Under the pieces are notes generated by a model. The model had not been told where the DNA came from and searched no databases. It worked only from the letters and a program-made list of their open reading frames with translations. A program made the translations under genes and the position numbers. Positions 24,331 through 34,065 of a DNA stretch of 64,000 nt are shown here, in pieces (position 1 is the stretch's first letter; every line of letters starts with the position of its first letter). The stretch is from Wyeomyia smithii. Taxonomy: Eukaryota; Arthropoda; Insecta; Diptera; Culicidae. The stretch lies in assembly GCF_029784165.1 (NCBI RefSeq), contig NC_073695.1, forward strand, positions 89,783,902-89,847,901, written 5' to 3'.

Positions 24331-24750
24331 ATCGATTTTCCCAATTTCATGTAGAGGGTGATTTTTCAAGTATTTGGTTTTTCTTTAAAAAAAAAAACGC
24401 ATAAAAATTACAAAACTGTATGAAATCTTTATTTGAGTCGATAAATTGGTTTATGCCATTTACTTTTTAAAGATAATCCAATTTTGGGTCACTTTTTCGA
24501 GCATTTCGGCTGGTATCTCACCAAATAGCAAAAAAAATCACCCTTTACTTCACCCTTGGCAGATTTTCGAGGGTCGAAAAATCACAACTTTGAGCGCTTT
24601 GAGGCACCCCTAAATCATGTTCGATTGAGCTGAAGTTTTGTATAGATGATATTTTTGGGCCAATAAACAAAATGTACATAATCGGTTTTCGAAATTTGAC
24701 ATGATCCTTTTCGCTGCCACCCTATCCAACATGTGTACGCATCGTTAAAA
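24331..24750. other. AT-rich repeat-like block cutting the LINE
   Basis: Begins with AGAGGGTGATTTTTCAAG and ends CGCTGCCACCCTATCC. The right end, reverse-complemented, reads TAGGGTGGCAGCG, which looks like a hAT-type terminus, but the left end matches it poorly and no target duplication was found. It interrupts the RNase H domain of the LINE, so it is likely an inserted non-autonomous element. Confidence 0.4.
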
Positions 24751-24776
24751 ACAGGGTCCGGCAATTGAACTGCTAC

Positions 24777-25159
24777 ATCACTTCAACACTCATTATTACG
24801 TTGCACACGAAACTGCATCGGACGATCCCTCACCGCTTCATATACATTTTGACTTAGCTGCCAGTGAATGTATGTGTTTTTTCATTCGTGTATGGACTCA
24901 TCACTGCGAGCATAAAACCTTACGTAACTCTTGGATGATTCCCAAATTTTTGAAAGTTTTCTATAAATATTATTCGATAACCAGTTCGAATTTAAAGCTC
25001 TTTTAACTTCACTATTTTGAGGAGTTTCTTGTAAGCATATGGGACAAACCGAACAAATGAACCGAAAATATATATTTATTTGAAGATTTAAAAACAAACA
25101 ACATATTCTTAAAATATTTAGTAATGATTTTGAATTTATTGGTTTAACTTAAAAAACAC
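24777..25159. other. 5' non-coding part of the Tc1/mariner element
   Basis: Lies between the left terminal repeat and the pogo-like relic. AT-rich; the open frame at 24882-25097 (minus) is not recognised. Confidence 0.4.
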
Positions 25160-25917
25160 ATGTCGCAAGTAATTAAAAATGGGTTAGTGGCGCACTCATA
25201 CTCTCCGGTAGCGGACATGGCCATCATGGCTGTAGTATTTATTCCTCGCTCTGCAGAAACTGCTCCTGGTACTTGCCGTGCACCTTTCTTCGCCAAAAAT
25301 TTGCAATTTTTTGTTGGAACCTATGCAAACGAAATAAGTTCTAACACTACCTGCCACGCAAATTTTAAATAATTACTTACGGTACTGAAACCAGTCTCAT
25401 CCGCGCTCCATCTACGTTTCAGGGGAACTGAACACTTTCATAAATCTTCTGGAGGAGATGAAAAAAGCGATCAACACTGGTTCGATTGAATTGCTTCAAG
25501 CGAGCAAGAGATGTCGGCCGTGGGGATCTAAGGGAAATTTCCGGATGTCTCTTTAGAAACCCCACCAGCCAATCACGCCCCGCGAGTTCTTTCTTTCGGC
25601 AAAAGGGATGAATTATTTTATTTTTTTTCGCGGCTTCGCAGTTCCTCTCGTGTCACTCCCAGGCCGTAATGATTCATTTTCATGAAGTGTTCTACTAATT
25701 CGTCTTCCTGAACAGTAATAAACACAGGAGAAATACTTCCGAGCGGTAAGAAAGTTGGGAAATGCCCATATTTTCAGAGCAGTCGTTGCCGAAATACCGC
25801 GTAAGGGTTCTCCTTGAAATTTTGTAGGCGTTTGAAACTTGCCTCTTTGACAACCCCTTTCGCCTTTTTTTCCGTCCAAATCCGCCGGTCGGTTTTCCTC
25901 ACGTACTTACGTGACAT
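25160..25917 (-). pseudogene. pogo/CENP-B-like transposase relic
   Basis: Starting from an ATG at 25917 (minus), MSRKYVRKTDRRIWTEKKAK resembles the pipsqueak-type HTH of pogo/Tigger and jerky proteins. Then DELVEHFMKMNHYGLGVTRE and ELAGRDWLVGFLKRHPE-like and SLARLKQFNRTSVDRFF-like residues (read across frames, 25600-25430) correspond to the Tc5/CENP-B DNA-binding domain, and ADETGFST starts the DDE domain with its first aspartate. After a 59-nt interval with GT and AG ends (about 25332-25390) the DDE part resumes with ARQVPGAVSAERGINTTAMM. Multiple frameshifts and stops, and loss of everything beyond about 25160, make it a relic. It is either a dead transposon or a decayed jerky-like gene. 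Confidence 0.7.
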
Positions 25918-26519
25918 TTTAGCTGGTTTTTCTGGAGCAAAGCACAACTAAACTAACACTGCGTATTAAACTGCGAACGTTTTGACAATTGTGATGCGCG
26001 TGTTACCTATGCACGAATATATTGCTGCACCCAAGGCTACTAGATTGTTTCTATCAGTATAAACGTTTTGTTTAGTAACATGGGGCATTTTGACCCGCCT
26101 CGATTAGTTCGATGAAAATCGTTTAAATAATTCGAATATTAATTAGATCAAATAATTTTGCCATCGTCTACTGTTTTTTTTCATAAGCAGAGCCATTTAC
26201 AGGTACGTAATAATGTTAACTGGGAGCGTAATGTCTTACGGAAAGAATTGTAAAAATTGTAAGAAATAGGCCTCAGAATTAAATTTCCAATTTCCGTAGG
26301 ATTTACATAACATAGAATGTTTATATGATCCACACATGTTGAAAACGAGAGATAGGAGCTATTGGCACCCTAATTACTGCTTAAAAGTGCATATTTTTCT
26401 TATTATTGCAGTGGGGCGTTTTGCCCCGACTGGGCATTTTGTCCACAGTTCCCCTACGTGTGTGCCGAAGTTTTGTATACCGTACAGTCAAAAGATACCT
26501 AGAAACAGGGAGTACTAAA
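25918..26519. other. unassigned stretch
   Basis: Contains GGGGCATTTTGACCCGCC (near 26084) and CAGTGGGGCGTTTTGCCCCG (near 26409), which look like copies of a short G/C-rich terminal motif and might be ends of the pogo-like element or of a MITE. Otherwise AT-rich and without genes. Confidence 0.35.
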
Positions 26520-26845
26520 AACAGTAAAAAGCGGAACGTCGCGCTACTGTGATGACCTTCCATGGTGATCGTCATCGCCATCGTCAATAAGTGTCTCTAG
26601 CGAAATCTTCGACGTAGTACCACTAAATTGGCGATGCATCTCAACGTATCTGATCGAAGTTCTCGATGGATCCTGGAAGGTAAACTCACGGCCAAACTCT
26701 ACAAGACCCAGAAGGTTCAGGACTTTTCGGTGAGGCAGAAGCAAGAAGGGGTAAAAAAGTCGCTGGTAAAGGCGGCCGCGGAAGTTGGACAATATTGTGT
26801 TAACTGACGAAAGCTCTTCACCGTACAACAGTTATTGAATAAGGG
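26520..26845 (+). pseudogene. Tc1/mariner transposase, N-terminal half
   Basis: The plus strand encodes, across frames, a linker with RYCDDLPW (about 26545) and then MHLNVSDRSSRWILEGKLTA, KLYKTQKVQDFSVRQKQEGV and KKSLVKAAAE (from 26634), followed in the next frame by LDNIVLTDE, which carries the first catalytic aspartate. One base missing after GACGAA shifts the frame again to KLFTVQQLLNK. The reading stops at the MITE starting at 26846. The continuation of the same protein (WTAERKISIAEITNLCRRAD) appears 5.5 kb downstream at 32390. Confidence 0.7.
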
Positions 26846-26961
26846 GGTGTCCACACTCCACGTGGATAACTTTGGGGAGATGGTGGTTAGGGGGTACGCA
26901 AATGTCCACGCTTGTCCACGGTAGGGGAGGGTAATGATAATGTCAGCGTAGACACGATGTT
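26846..26961 (+). mobile_element. decayed GGGG-CCATCCAC MITE, left border of the split
   Basis: GGGGGTGTCCACACTCCACGTGG followed by a G-rich interior and a degraded right end (TGTCAGCGTAGACACGATG) aligns with the intact MITE at 8207-8367, in the same orientation of the G-rich strand. It lies exactly at the point where the transposase reading frame is lost. TAA precedes it (26843-26845), matching the family target site. Confidence 0.65.
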
Positions 26962-27154
26962 TTTCCAAAAAAAATGAAAATCTTCAAAATAAAATTTTTC
27001 CTACAAATCTACAGCGGTTCTAATTTCAGAGTCGTTCTCAGCTGTATTTGTAATAAACTTGACTCCTAAATATATTTATTTTTTAGTCATTTTCTTTCGT
27101 TAGGAGAGGTCTTTGGGGCACTTTTAACTAAGCTCAATCAATCCCATCAATCCA

Positions 27155-27310
27155 CTAATACTTTTCGCTAAATTGGGAATCATTTTCTGCTTTGCCCTTT
27201 TCTTTCAGGTCGCTTCTATTCTTCAACCATCGGGCTGAATTTGAATCGTTTTTTTTGACCTTTTTCTTTCCATGAATTGATTTAATAACTTGATCCAAAT
27301 TTAGGACCAT
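27155..27310 (-). CDS. small lysine-rich open frame, unidentified
   Basis: 51 residues from an ATG at 27310, containing HGKKKVKKNDSNSARWLKN. I do not recognise it. Its ARWLKNR segment loosely echoes KWLNHVKENK in the frame at 27807-28031, on the same strand, so the two may be pieces of one decayed protein. Confidence 0.15.
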   Translation of the reverse strand: MVLNLDQVIKSIHGKKKVKKNDSNSARWLKNRSDLKEKGKAENDSQFSEKY

Positions 27311-27806
27311 TTCCTTAGTTTCTGTTTTTTAGTTTTTGAACTTCAGGAGCGTTCCTAAGCATTTTAAGTTAGTTCGGAATACCTAATTTGCTTTATCCGT
27401 TTCATATGGGTTTTTAACATAATTTTAGACGATTTTTTCTTCTGTGTTTTCTTCAGCTGCGAAACATTTTACAGCCATTTTTGCTATATTATGATCATAT
27501 ATTATTTTAATCTTTTCTGTTCAATTAAAGCGTCATTATGGCATTTTGGTAAATTTCTGACCGTTCTAAATTCTGAATAGTTAAAAATATACTCTAGATG
27601 GTTATATTTTCATGCTTTTTTGGCCACGTTTGGAGCCCTATTTTTGTTCCTATGCAAAATCCTAAATTTCATTCTTCATTATCATTTTCGATGTTGGTCT
27701 CAACTGTTTTCAAAAGTAATTTTCATTTTTTGGACTACATTTAGTTTTTTTTATTAGAATAGATTTATAAATTACAATTGCTTTCATTTTTATTTTTTTC
27801 CTTATC

Positions 27807-28031
27807 TTAACACGTTTCTAGAATTTTTGGTTTGTTTTCCTTAACGTGGTTTAGCCACTTGAAGTTATATTCAGGATTATTTCCTTCTCGACTTCTTCTG
27901 GATATCAGGGATGTTTTTCCAGTGTAAACTTTATTATGCTTTCGTACTAGCTTTAAAGGCGATTTAGGGTTTTTGACGTTAATTTCTGGATACATCGGCC
28001 TTTTCTTGACGTAAGATGAACTTGAGCTCAT
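27807..28031 (-). CDS. small lysine-rich open frame, unidentified
   Basis: 74 residues from an ATG at 28031: a serine run, then KKRPMYPEINVKNPKSPLKL and a C-terminal KWLNHVKENKPKILE. Basic and low in hydrophobic residues; no domain recognised. Lies in the A-rich minus-strand block with the frame at 27155-27310. Confidence 0.15.
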   Translation of the reverse strand: MSSSSSYVKKRPMYPEINVKNPKSPLKLVRKHNKVYTGKTSLISRRSREGNNPEYNFKWLNHVKENKPKILETC

Positions 28032-28350
28032 TTTGTTTGGGTTTTTCTGTTTTTTTAAGTTTCATTTGTTTCCTGAAATTAAAATTATATTTTTTTTTAT
28101 TTTCTAGTTGAAATATTTTGAATCAGTATGCTGCGTTTTTAAACTCTTCTACCTTGTAGAAAAGACTTTATCTTTCTATCTTTTGCAGAAGCTTTTTGCC
28201 GTTTTGTTTTTGGTCACTTTTTTGTTTTTATTTTCGAGCTGTCAACAATAGTTGTTGTTCGGAAGTCAAAATCTTTTTGAAGTGGATTTTTAAATCTGTT
28301 GTGTTGTTTCTTGCTAGCGTTTAAGAGTGTTTTCAATCATTCAAAGCATA

Positions 28351-28511
28351 GGCCCCTATTAGAGAGAAGAACGAGACGAGCAAAATGTTGTATTAGGGAA
28401 CGCGAGTGAAACTTGGCTGGTGACAGCTGTGTGACAGACGAGCTACTTCAGCCGACTCGCCAACTGCAATACTAAAATTGGTCGCTCGTCTCGTCTTCTG
28501 TGATAGGGGCC
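28351..28511. mobile_element. 161-bp MITE with GGCCCCTAT ends
   Basis: GGCCCCTATTAGAGAGAAGA at the left and the reverse complement of the right end (GGCCCCTATCACAGAAGACG) pair, both leading into GAGACGAGC. ATA is repeated outside both ends (28348-28350 and 28512-28514). No coding capacity. Confidence 0.75.
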
Positions 28512-28704
28512 ATAATTTGTGATTGTATTTCATTCGGTTTTCTTTGTATCATAAAGGAGTTTACTTTCCCTTTCTCTGTTTATTTGGTGCATCTCTTGGC
28601 TTACTTAGTCTGAATTGTGATGGGATTCTTTTCATTTATGGCTTTGATAGTCTATGTGGTTTTGAGTTGATTTTGAAATTATTTTTGTTATTCTTTTGCT
28701 TACA

Positions 28705-30127
28705 GAAAGGTATAGCAATCACTGGTAAAACCTAAGGTATAAAAGTGCTCCAAAGGGTCGAATCTCGTATATCAATCGACATAGTTTGACGAGCTGAGCA
28801 TTTTCTGTATGTGTGTGTGTGTGTGTGTGTGTATGTGTGTGTGCATGTGTGTGTATGTAACGCTCTCCCAATCTCACTCGATTTTCTCAGAGATGGCTGA
28901 ACCGATCTTCATGAAATTAATTGCAAATGAAAGGTCTAGTTGCGCCATAAGTTGCTATTGAATTTCATTGCAATCGGATTTTTAGTTTAGAGGTTATGTT
29001 TAAAAAAGTGAAAATCACGAAACATCATTATCTCAGAAACTAATCAACCGATTTCAAAAAATTTGAAAATTAAATGAACGAGCTACTTAAAAAACCCTTA
29101 ACTTTTGAGTTTCATGAAGATTGAACATGTGGTTTAGAAGTTATTTAAAGAAACGTGTTCTGGAGAGTGTTTAATCTCACTCATGTTTCTCAGAGATGGC
29201 TAAACCGATTTCCACAAAATCAGTGTCATTTGGAAGGTTTAATTACCCCATCAGACCCTATTGATTTTTTTTTGCAATCGGACTATTACTTTGCCTGTTG
29301 TGTTTAAAAATGTGAAATCCAGCTATGAAAAGAAACATATTCCGAAGACTACTTAAACTCACTCATTTTTCTCAGAGATGGCTGAACCGATTTCCACGAA
29401 ATTAGTATTAAATGAAAGATCTAGCTGCTTCATAACCCTATTGAATTTCAATGTAATCGGTCAGTTACTTTGTCTGTAATGTATCAAAATATGAAAATCA
29501 CGAAACTTCATCATCTCAGAAAATACACAACCGATTTGAACAATATAGGTATCAAATGAACGGGCTAGTTAAAGGTTAATTGATGAATTTTATAGTGATT
29601 AAACACGTGGTTCAAAAATTGTGAAAAGAAACATGTTCCGGTGACTTTTCAAATTCACTCGTTTTCCCAAAAATGGCTGGACCAAATTCAACAATCTTAG
29701 TGTCAAATGAAAAGTTTGGCTTTCCTATAGGTTCCCATTTTATTTGGCTATAATCGTATTTTTATTCCAACCGTTATGTATTAAATTATAAAAACAACGA
29801 AAGTCTATTATCTCAAAGATCACACGACTTATTTGAACATACCTAGTGTCATTTGAACGGGTTGTCTCTCAAACTCACAATTAAGAAATTTCATAGCAAT
29901 TTGATATGTGGTTCAAAAGTTATGAAAAGAAACCAAATTCAAAGACTATCTAAAACTGTAACTGCTTTGATCAAAACATATGGCCTCAACAAAATTTAAA
30001 TTTGGTATTGTGCTATTCGTACGTTTCCGATATTGCTCGTGATTGAAGTGTACGAAATTCAAAGTCATTTCTTTTATTCCGCTGTTTCTTCAGCACGAAT
30101 ATTTTACTCCTAATGAATAATTTTTTT
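28705..30127 (+). repeat. CA element, copy 1 (internally repetitive)
   Basis: Opens with GAAAGGTATAGCAATCAC, then GTGCTCCAAAGGGTCGAAT, ACGAGCTGAGCATTTT and a TG microsatellite (about 28811-28858). The rest is a series of about seven degenerate 140-180-bp monomers, each with a CTCAGA.ATGGCTGAACCGATTT-like core (near 28887, 29031, 29188, 29370, 29511, 29665, 29813). Its 5' hairpin is damaged relative to copies 2 and 3, and its 3' end is lost where copy 2 begins. No coding capacity; family known to me only as a common culicine repeat. Confidence 0.8.
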
Positions 30128-30248
30128 AACTTTTTGCCTTTCTCCTAGAAAGGTATAGCAATCACTCGTAAAACCGAAGATATGAAAGTGCTCCAAAGGG
30201 CCGAATGGCATTTATCACTCGACTCAGTTCGACGAGCTGAGCATTTTA

Positions 30249-30290
<42 letters not shown>

Positions 30291-32210
30291 TGTGTTTTTT
30301 GTGTATGTGAAGATTTTTATTTTCACTCACTTTTCTCAGAGATGGCAGGACCGATTTTAATGAAATTGCAAATGAAAGGTCTAGTTGCCCCATAAGACCC
30401 TATTCAATTTCATTGTAATTGGATTTTTATTTTAGGTTATGTTTAAAAATGTAAAAATCACGAAACATCAATATCTCAGAAACCACACAACCGATTTCAA
30501 TAAAATTGGTATCAAACGGATGGGCTATTTTAAAAACTTAAATTTTTGAATTTTATGTAGATTGAACTTGTGGTTCAAAAGTTATGAAAAGAAACGTCTT
30601 CTGAAGACTGTTTAATTTCACTCATGTTTCTCAGAGATGGCTGAACCGATTTCCACAAAATCAGTGTCATATGAAAGGTCTAGTTACCCCATAAGACCCT
30701 ATTGATTTTTTTTTGCAATCGGACTATTACTTTGTCTGTTATGTTTAAAAATGTGAAATCTAGCTATGAAAAAAAAACATGTTCCGAAGAATACATAAAC
30801 TCACTCCCTTTTCACAGAGATGGCTGAACCGATTTTCACGAAATTAGTGTCAAATGAAAGGTCTAGCTGACTCATAACACCCTATTGAATTTTACTGTAA
30901 TCGAACCGTAACTTCGTCTGTAATGTACCGAATTGTGAAAATCACGAAACTTCATTATCTCAGAAAGTACACAACCGATTTGATCAATTGTATTATCAGA
31001 TGAACAGGCTAGTTAAGGGTGAATTATGATTTAACACGTGGCTACCTAAGGATGAACTATGATTTAACACGTGGTTTCAAAGTTTGGCTGCCCTATACGT
31101 TCCCATTTCATTTGATTATAATCGAACTAAGCAACCGTTATGTATTAAATCGTTAATAAAACAACGAAATTCTATTATCTCAAAGATTACACGACTTATT
31201 TGAACATAACTAGTGTCATACGAACGAGTCATCTCTCAAACTTACAAATAACAAACTTCATAACAATTTGGTATGTGGTTCAAAAGTTGTGGAAAGAAAA
31301 GAAATTCAAAGGCTATTTAAAACTATACCTGCTTTGATCAATATATGTGGCCACAATATAATTCAAATGTGGTTTCGTACTATTTGAATGTTCCCGGTAT
31401 CGCTCGTGATTGAATTGTTCGAAATTACGAGTCATTTCTTTTATTTCGCTATTTATTGAGCATTTACATTACGTCAAATTTCATATTTAATACTTCTATT
31501 ACAACATCATTATTTTATCATGCCCTGTACACCGTAACGCCAGGTCTAGATTAATAGCTTCCCTGCAGGCCGAAGGTAGGCAGCCGGCTGTTCCTGTTCG
31601 TGATGTCTTGGCGAGCCGTGACCTATCCTACATGTCCCTTATATACGTTTTCCTGAAATCCATCCACGCCCCAGTTTAGTCCTATCCCCTTCCGCCTACA
31701 TCCAACCAAACGACAAGAACACGTTAAGACCCCGGATCCGGAAACAGCAACTAGACCCGCACGATACTCTCAGGCCCCGAGGGAGACAACCCAATATGCC
31801 AGTCCGTAATATCTTGGCCCAGCAGCGGAACATATTCAATATGCTGCTTACCTATGGCGATGGAAAACCATCAAACAACAAATCAGTGCTTTTCATGCAA
31901 AACATTCTAGCTTAAGTTAGATTTAGTTTCAGCTCGTAGTCGGCAGCGAGGATAAAAAATTTGCTTTTAGTTATTAAGATACTTTAGAAAGTAAGCTACC
32001 AGATATAATTGGCGCCGTTAAACATTGAATTGTATTTGTGCCGTGTCAAATAAACTATAGATGAGGAAAAAAAAAAATCATTATTTTAGAACCCAAAAAG
32101 TGAATACACATTTATTGGATTGAAGCGTTCATGTAAATCTATTTTTACAAATAATAAGTTTGAATGAGAAAGGCTGGGTCTGACCGCTAGGTGGATTAAT
32201 TTAAGTTTTT
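30128..32210 (+). repeat. CA element, copy 2 (most complete, carries a LINE insertion)
   Basis: Begins with the hairpin CCTTTCT-CCT-AGAAAGG (30137-30153) and GTATAGCAATCACT, has a TG microsatellite at about 30252-30292 and the same monomer series as copy 1, and ends with AGAAAGGCTGGGTCTGACCG and CTAGGTGGATTAATTTAAG (about 32168-32207). The end sequence is shared with copy 3. A 559-bp LINE fragment interrupts it at 31518-32076 with a 12-bp target duplication. Confidence 0.8.
31518..32076 (+). mobile_element. 5'-truncated I-type LINE copy
   Basis: From GCCCTGTACACCGTAACGCC to an A tail, the plus strand matches the 3' end of the minus-strand LINE at 50666-56472 (C-terminal ORF2 codons for RDVLASRDL..YMSLIYVFLKSIHAPV, then the 3' UTR with AATAAA). 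ATCATTATTTTA is duplicated exactly at 31506-31517 and 32077-32088, showing insertion by target-primed reverse transcription into the CA element. Confidence 0.92.
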
Positions 32211-32267
32211 TGTTTAGCCACTAAATAAAACCACAGAAAAGATCATTTTTCTATTTTTCGTTGCAAA

Positions 32268-32395
32268 AAATGTCCACGTGGTCAAAGATTGGGGGGAAGG
32301 GGGGAAGGTGGTTTGGTAAATGTCGCTGGTCCACGAGGGGGGGACGGAGGAGTTTATAATGACGATTTTTATGTCTACGTGGAATGTGGACAGCA
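32268..32395 (+). mobile_element. decayed GGGG-CCATCCAC MITE, right border of the split
   Basis: TGTCCACGTGGTCAAAG, a G-rich interior and a right end TCTACGTGGAATGTGG align with the MITE at 8207-8367. The final GGCCCC and TAA are lost; the sequence runs straight into transposase codons (TGGACAGCAGAACG). Confidence 0.65.
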
Positions 32396-32822
32396 GAACG
32401 AAAGATTTCGATAGCTGAGATTACAAACCTATGTCGACGTGCTGACGGCCACTAGAAGACAGAAACAAGCCCTGGCGTTGGTTTGGGCCGGAATCTTTGA
32501 AGGAGAGAAGATCAACCAAAATACATAGCGGGAACTAGTTCTACAGTACGTCGTCATTTTGGTACCAGAAATCCAACTCTGGGTTGCGAAACATTCTCCA
32601 GGGTTCATTTTGAGCTCGGAATGTCTGGTGTGTTCACCGGATTTGAACCCTATGAACTTCGTCGTCTGGGGTATGTTGGAGGCCGAAACAACGAAACGAC
32701 ATCTTGCGGCAGCCTGGGATAAAATACCACAAGAGCTCCTGAAGCTTCTAGTGATGCGTTCCTCGATCATCTGCTGCGAGTGGTCAAATTTAAGGGCTAA
32801 CATGTTGCTCTTGACCAGTTAA
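32396..32822 (+). pseudogene. Tc1/mariner transposase, C-terminal half
   Basis: Starts with (W-T-)AERKISIAEITNLCRRAD in one frame, then, after frame changes, FGTRNPTL and SPGFILSS, SPDLNPMNFVVWGMLEAE and AWDKIPQELL. This is the end of the catalytic domain of a mariner-like (maT/DD37D group) protein. About 50 nt appear deleted between PTL and HSPGF, removing the second catalytic aspartate, and the position of the third catalytic aspartate (normally SPDLNPMDF) is asparagine here. The right terminal repeat follows at about 32921-32946. It is clearly dead. Confidence 0.75.
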
Positions 32823-32954
32823 TTTTCAACAAGTTACGTGTTTTCTAGTAATATTGAATGAATCCGAAATAAAATGTTTTTGTTTTGAGAAGTTTATGTA
32901 CATGTAAATAAACTTTCAATGTAGCACTTCATTTGCCGGACCCTGTACATCGTG

Positions 32955-33125
32955 CACTACATGCACTAGAGAAAGCCGCTACTCATAATAGTTTGAGTTA
33001 TAGTTGCACCGCAACTCAATCGATCAGAGTATGCTGTGCAAGAAAAACTCAAACTATTGTGAGAAAGCCGATTTAAGTTGTACTCGAACCTGGAAAAAGG
33101 TTACTCTTTGCATTTGTTAATGCCA
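32955..33125 (+). repeat. dispersed repeat, right copy (partner near 3.2 kb)
   Basis: Same-orientation partner of 3230-3428; shares ACTCAATCGATCAGAGT, a following GTGCAA..AAACTCAAACTAT and CTGGAAAA.GTTAC. It begins just outside the right terminus of the Tc1/mariner element. Confidence 0.6.
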
Positions 33126-33815
33126 ACAATAGTTTTCGCACATATGTCACGCGAAAATCATAATACAATAGTGATCCAACGAATACAATAAACAAGATTG
33201 AAGCAGATTTGACAGCTTTTCGAAATCTTTCACCCAGCGCATAAAAACCCACCAAAACACGAAAAAAGCATAATTTAACGTTTATACAAAGATGCGTCGT
33301 AGCTGTGACACACTTGTTATTGAGGTTTCAAACTTTGCACTGATTTCATATAATATTGAGGTGGTTTAATACCATCTTATCTGTTTTTCTGGCACTTACA
33401 TCACTTATGAATCGACAAAACATTTGCATCCACACGAATGATAGTGAGAAAATTTAGCTCACATCACTTGAAACTCGGCCACCACTAGACATATCTAAAT
33501 AATTGATAATTTCCTCAGAAAGCCTTCTGTATTACAAAAATAACCACGCATTGGTAGTATAAATCGCGAAACTCAAGTATGTGAAGTACACTTTTCATAT
33601 TTTCGCCATTAGTGGCTCGTTTTGCGTGTCAGAAATCTCTAAGCAACCGGCCACCACTAAGCACATCTGAAAGTCTGTTTAAATCCTTAAGCGGTCTTCG
33701 TATTTGTCACTTTTAATATAATCCATTTAGGAACAATACCTAACTCGCTTGCGAAAAATACGCTAGGGATTATGCATGTGAGTTATGTAAATGGCAGGCA
33801 AAATAAATATTGGTC
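33126..33815. other. unassigned stretch
   Basis: AT-rich, no gene recognised. The motif CGGCCACCACTA occurs twice in the same orientation (about 33476 and 33639), each followed by ACATCTG- or ACATATC-like sequence, so a short local duplication may be present. Confidence 0.4.
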
Positions 33816-33819
33816 TTAA

Positions 33820-34061
33820 CCCTCTCCCGCTCACAAGGTTTATCATTGAAATTTATAGCTTCACGAGAAAATTCAAGCTGAACACTTTGTAGACTAACTA
33901 AAATTACTGTTAACTGTAGTATTTTGAAGAAAATGCCCAGTGATGCTCTGAGGCAGCATATAAAAGTTTATGGAACAAACGTAAGCACAACAAACTATTT
34001 TATGTCAAGATATGATGATTATAATTCATGGTGCTCTAGAGTCACCATGAGCGGGAAAGGG
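33820..34061. mobile_element. 242-bp piggyBac-like MITE (TTAA)
   Basis: Left end TTAA then CCCTCTCCCGCTCA; right end TGAGCGGGAAAGGG then TTAG. The inverted repeats match at 13 of 14 positions. TTAA at 33816-33819 and its probable decayed partner TTAG at 34062-34065 indicate piggyBac-type integration. The open frame from 33924 crosses its right border and is not a gene. Confidence 0.75.
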
Positions 34062-34065
34062 TTAG

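Larger units (their letters stand above)
26962..28350 (-). other. A-rich (minus strand) block with small lysine-rich frames
   Basis: For about 1.4 kb the plus strand is dominated by T and the minus strand by A, unlike its neighbours. The minus strand holds small lysine/serine/asparagine-rich open frames. No known domain is visible. Such strand bias is seen in decayed retroelement or viral-like coding sequence, but a simple T-rich spacer is equally possible. Confidence 0.35.
24751..32946 (+). mobile_element. Tc1/mariner (DD37D/maT-like) element split by nested insertions
   Basis: The left terminus ACAGGGTCCGGCAATTGAAC.. (24751) matches the reverse complement of the right terminus at 32946 (ACAGGGTCCGGCAAATGAAG..) over about 26 bases with two or three differences. 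Between them lie the N-terminal half (26520-26845) and the C-terminal half (32396-32822) of one transposase, both on the plus strand and in the right order. The simplest reading is a single element, originally perhaps 1.3-2.5 kb, expanded by insertions to 8.2 kb. The insertions recognised are a pogo-like relic (25160-25917) in the 5' part and a 5.5-kb block inside the coding region. No TA target duplication is preserved at the left end. Confidence 0.7.

Noticed and set aside
30145..30393. Open frames with His/Thr runs over TG microsatellites (also 35955-36143)
   Set aside because: Products of the microsatellite inside CA elements.
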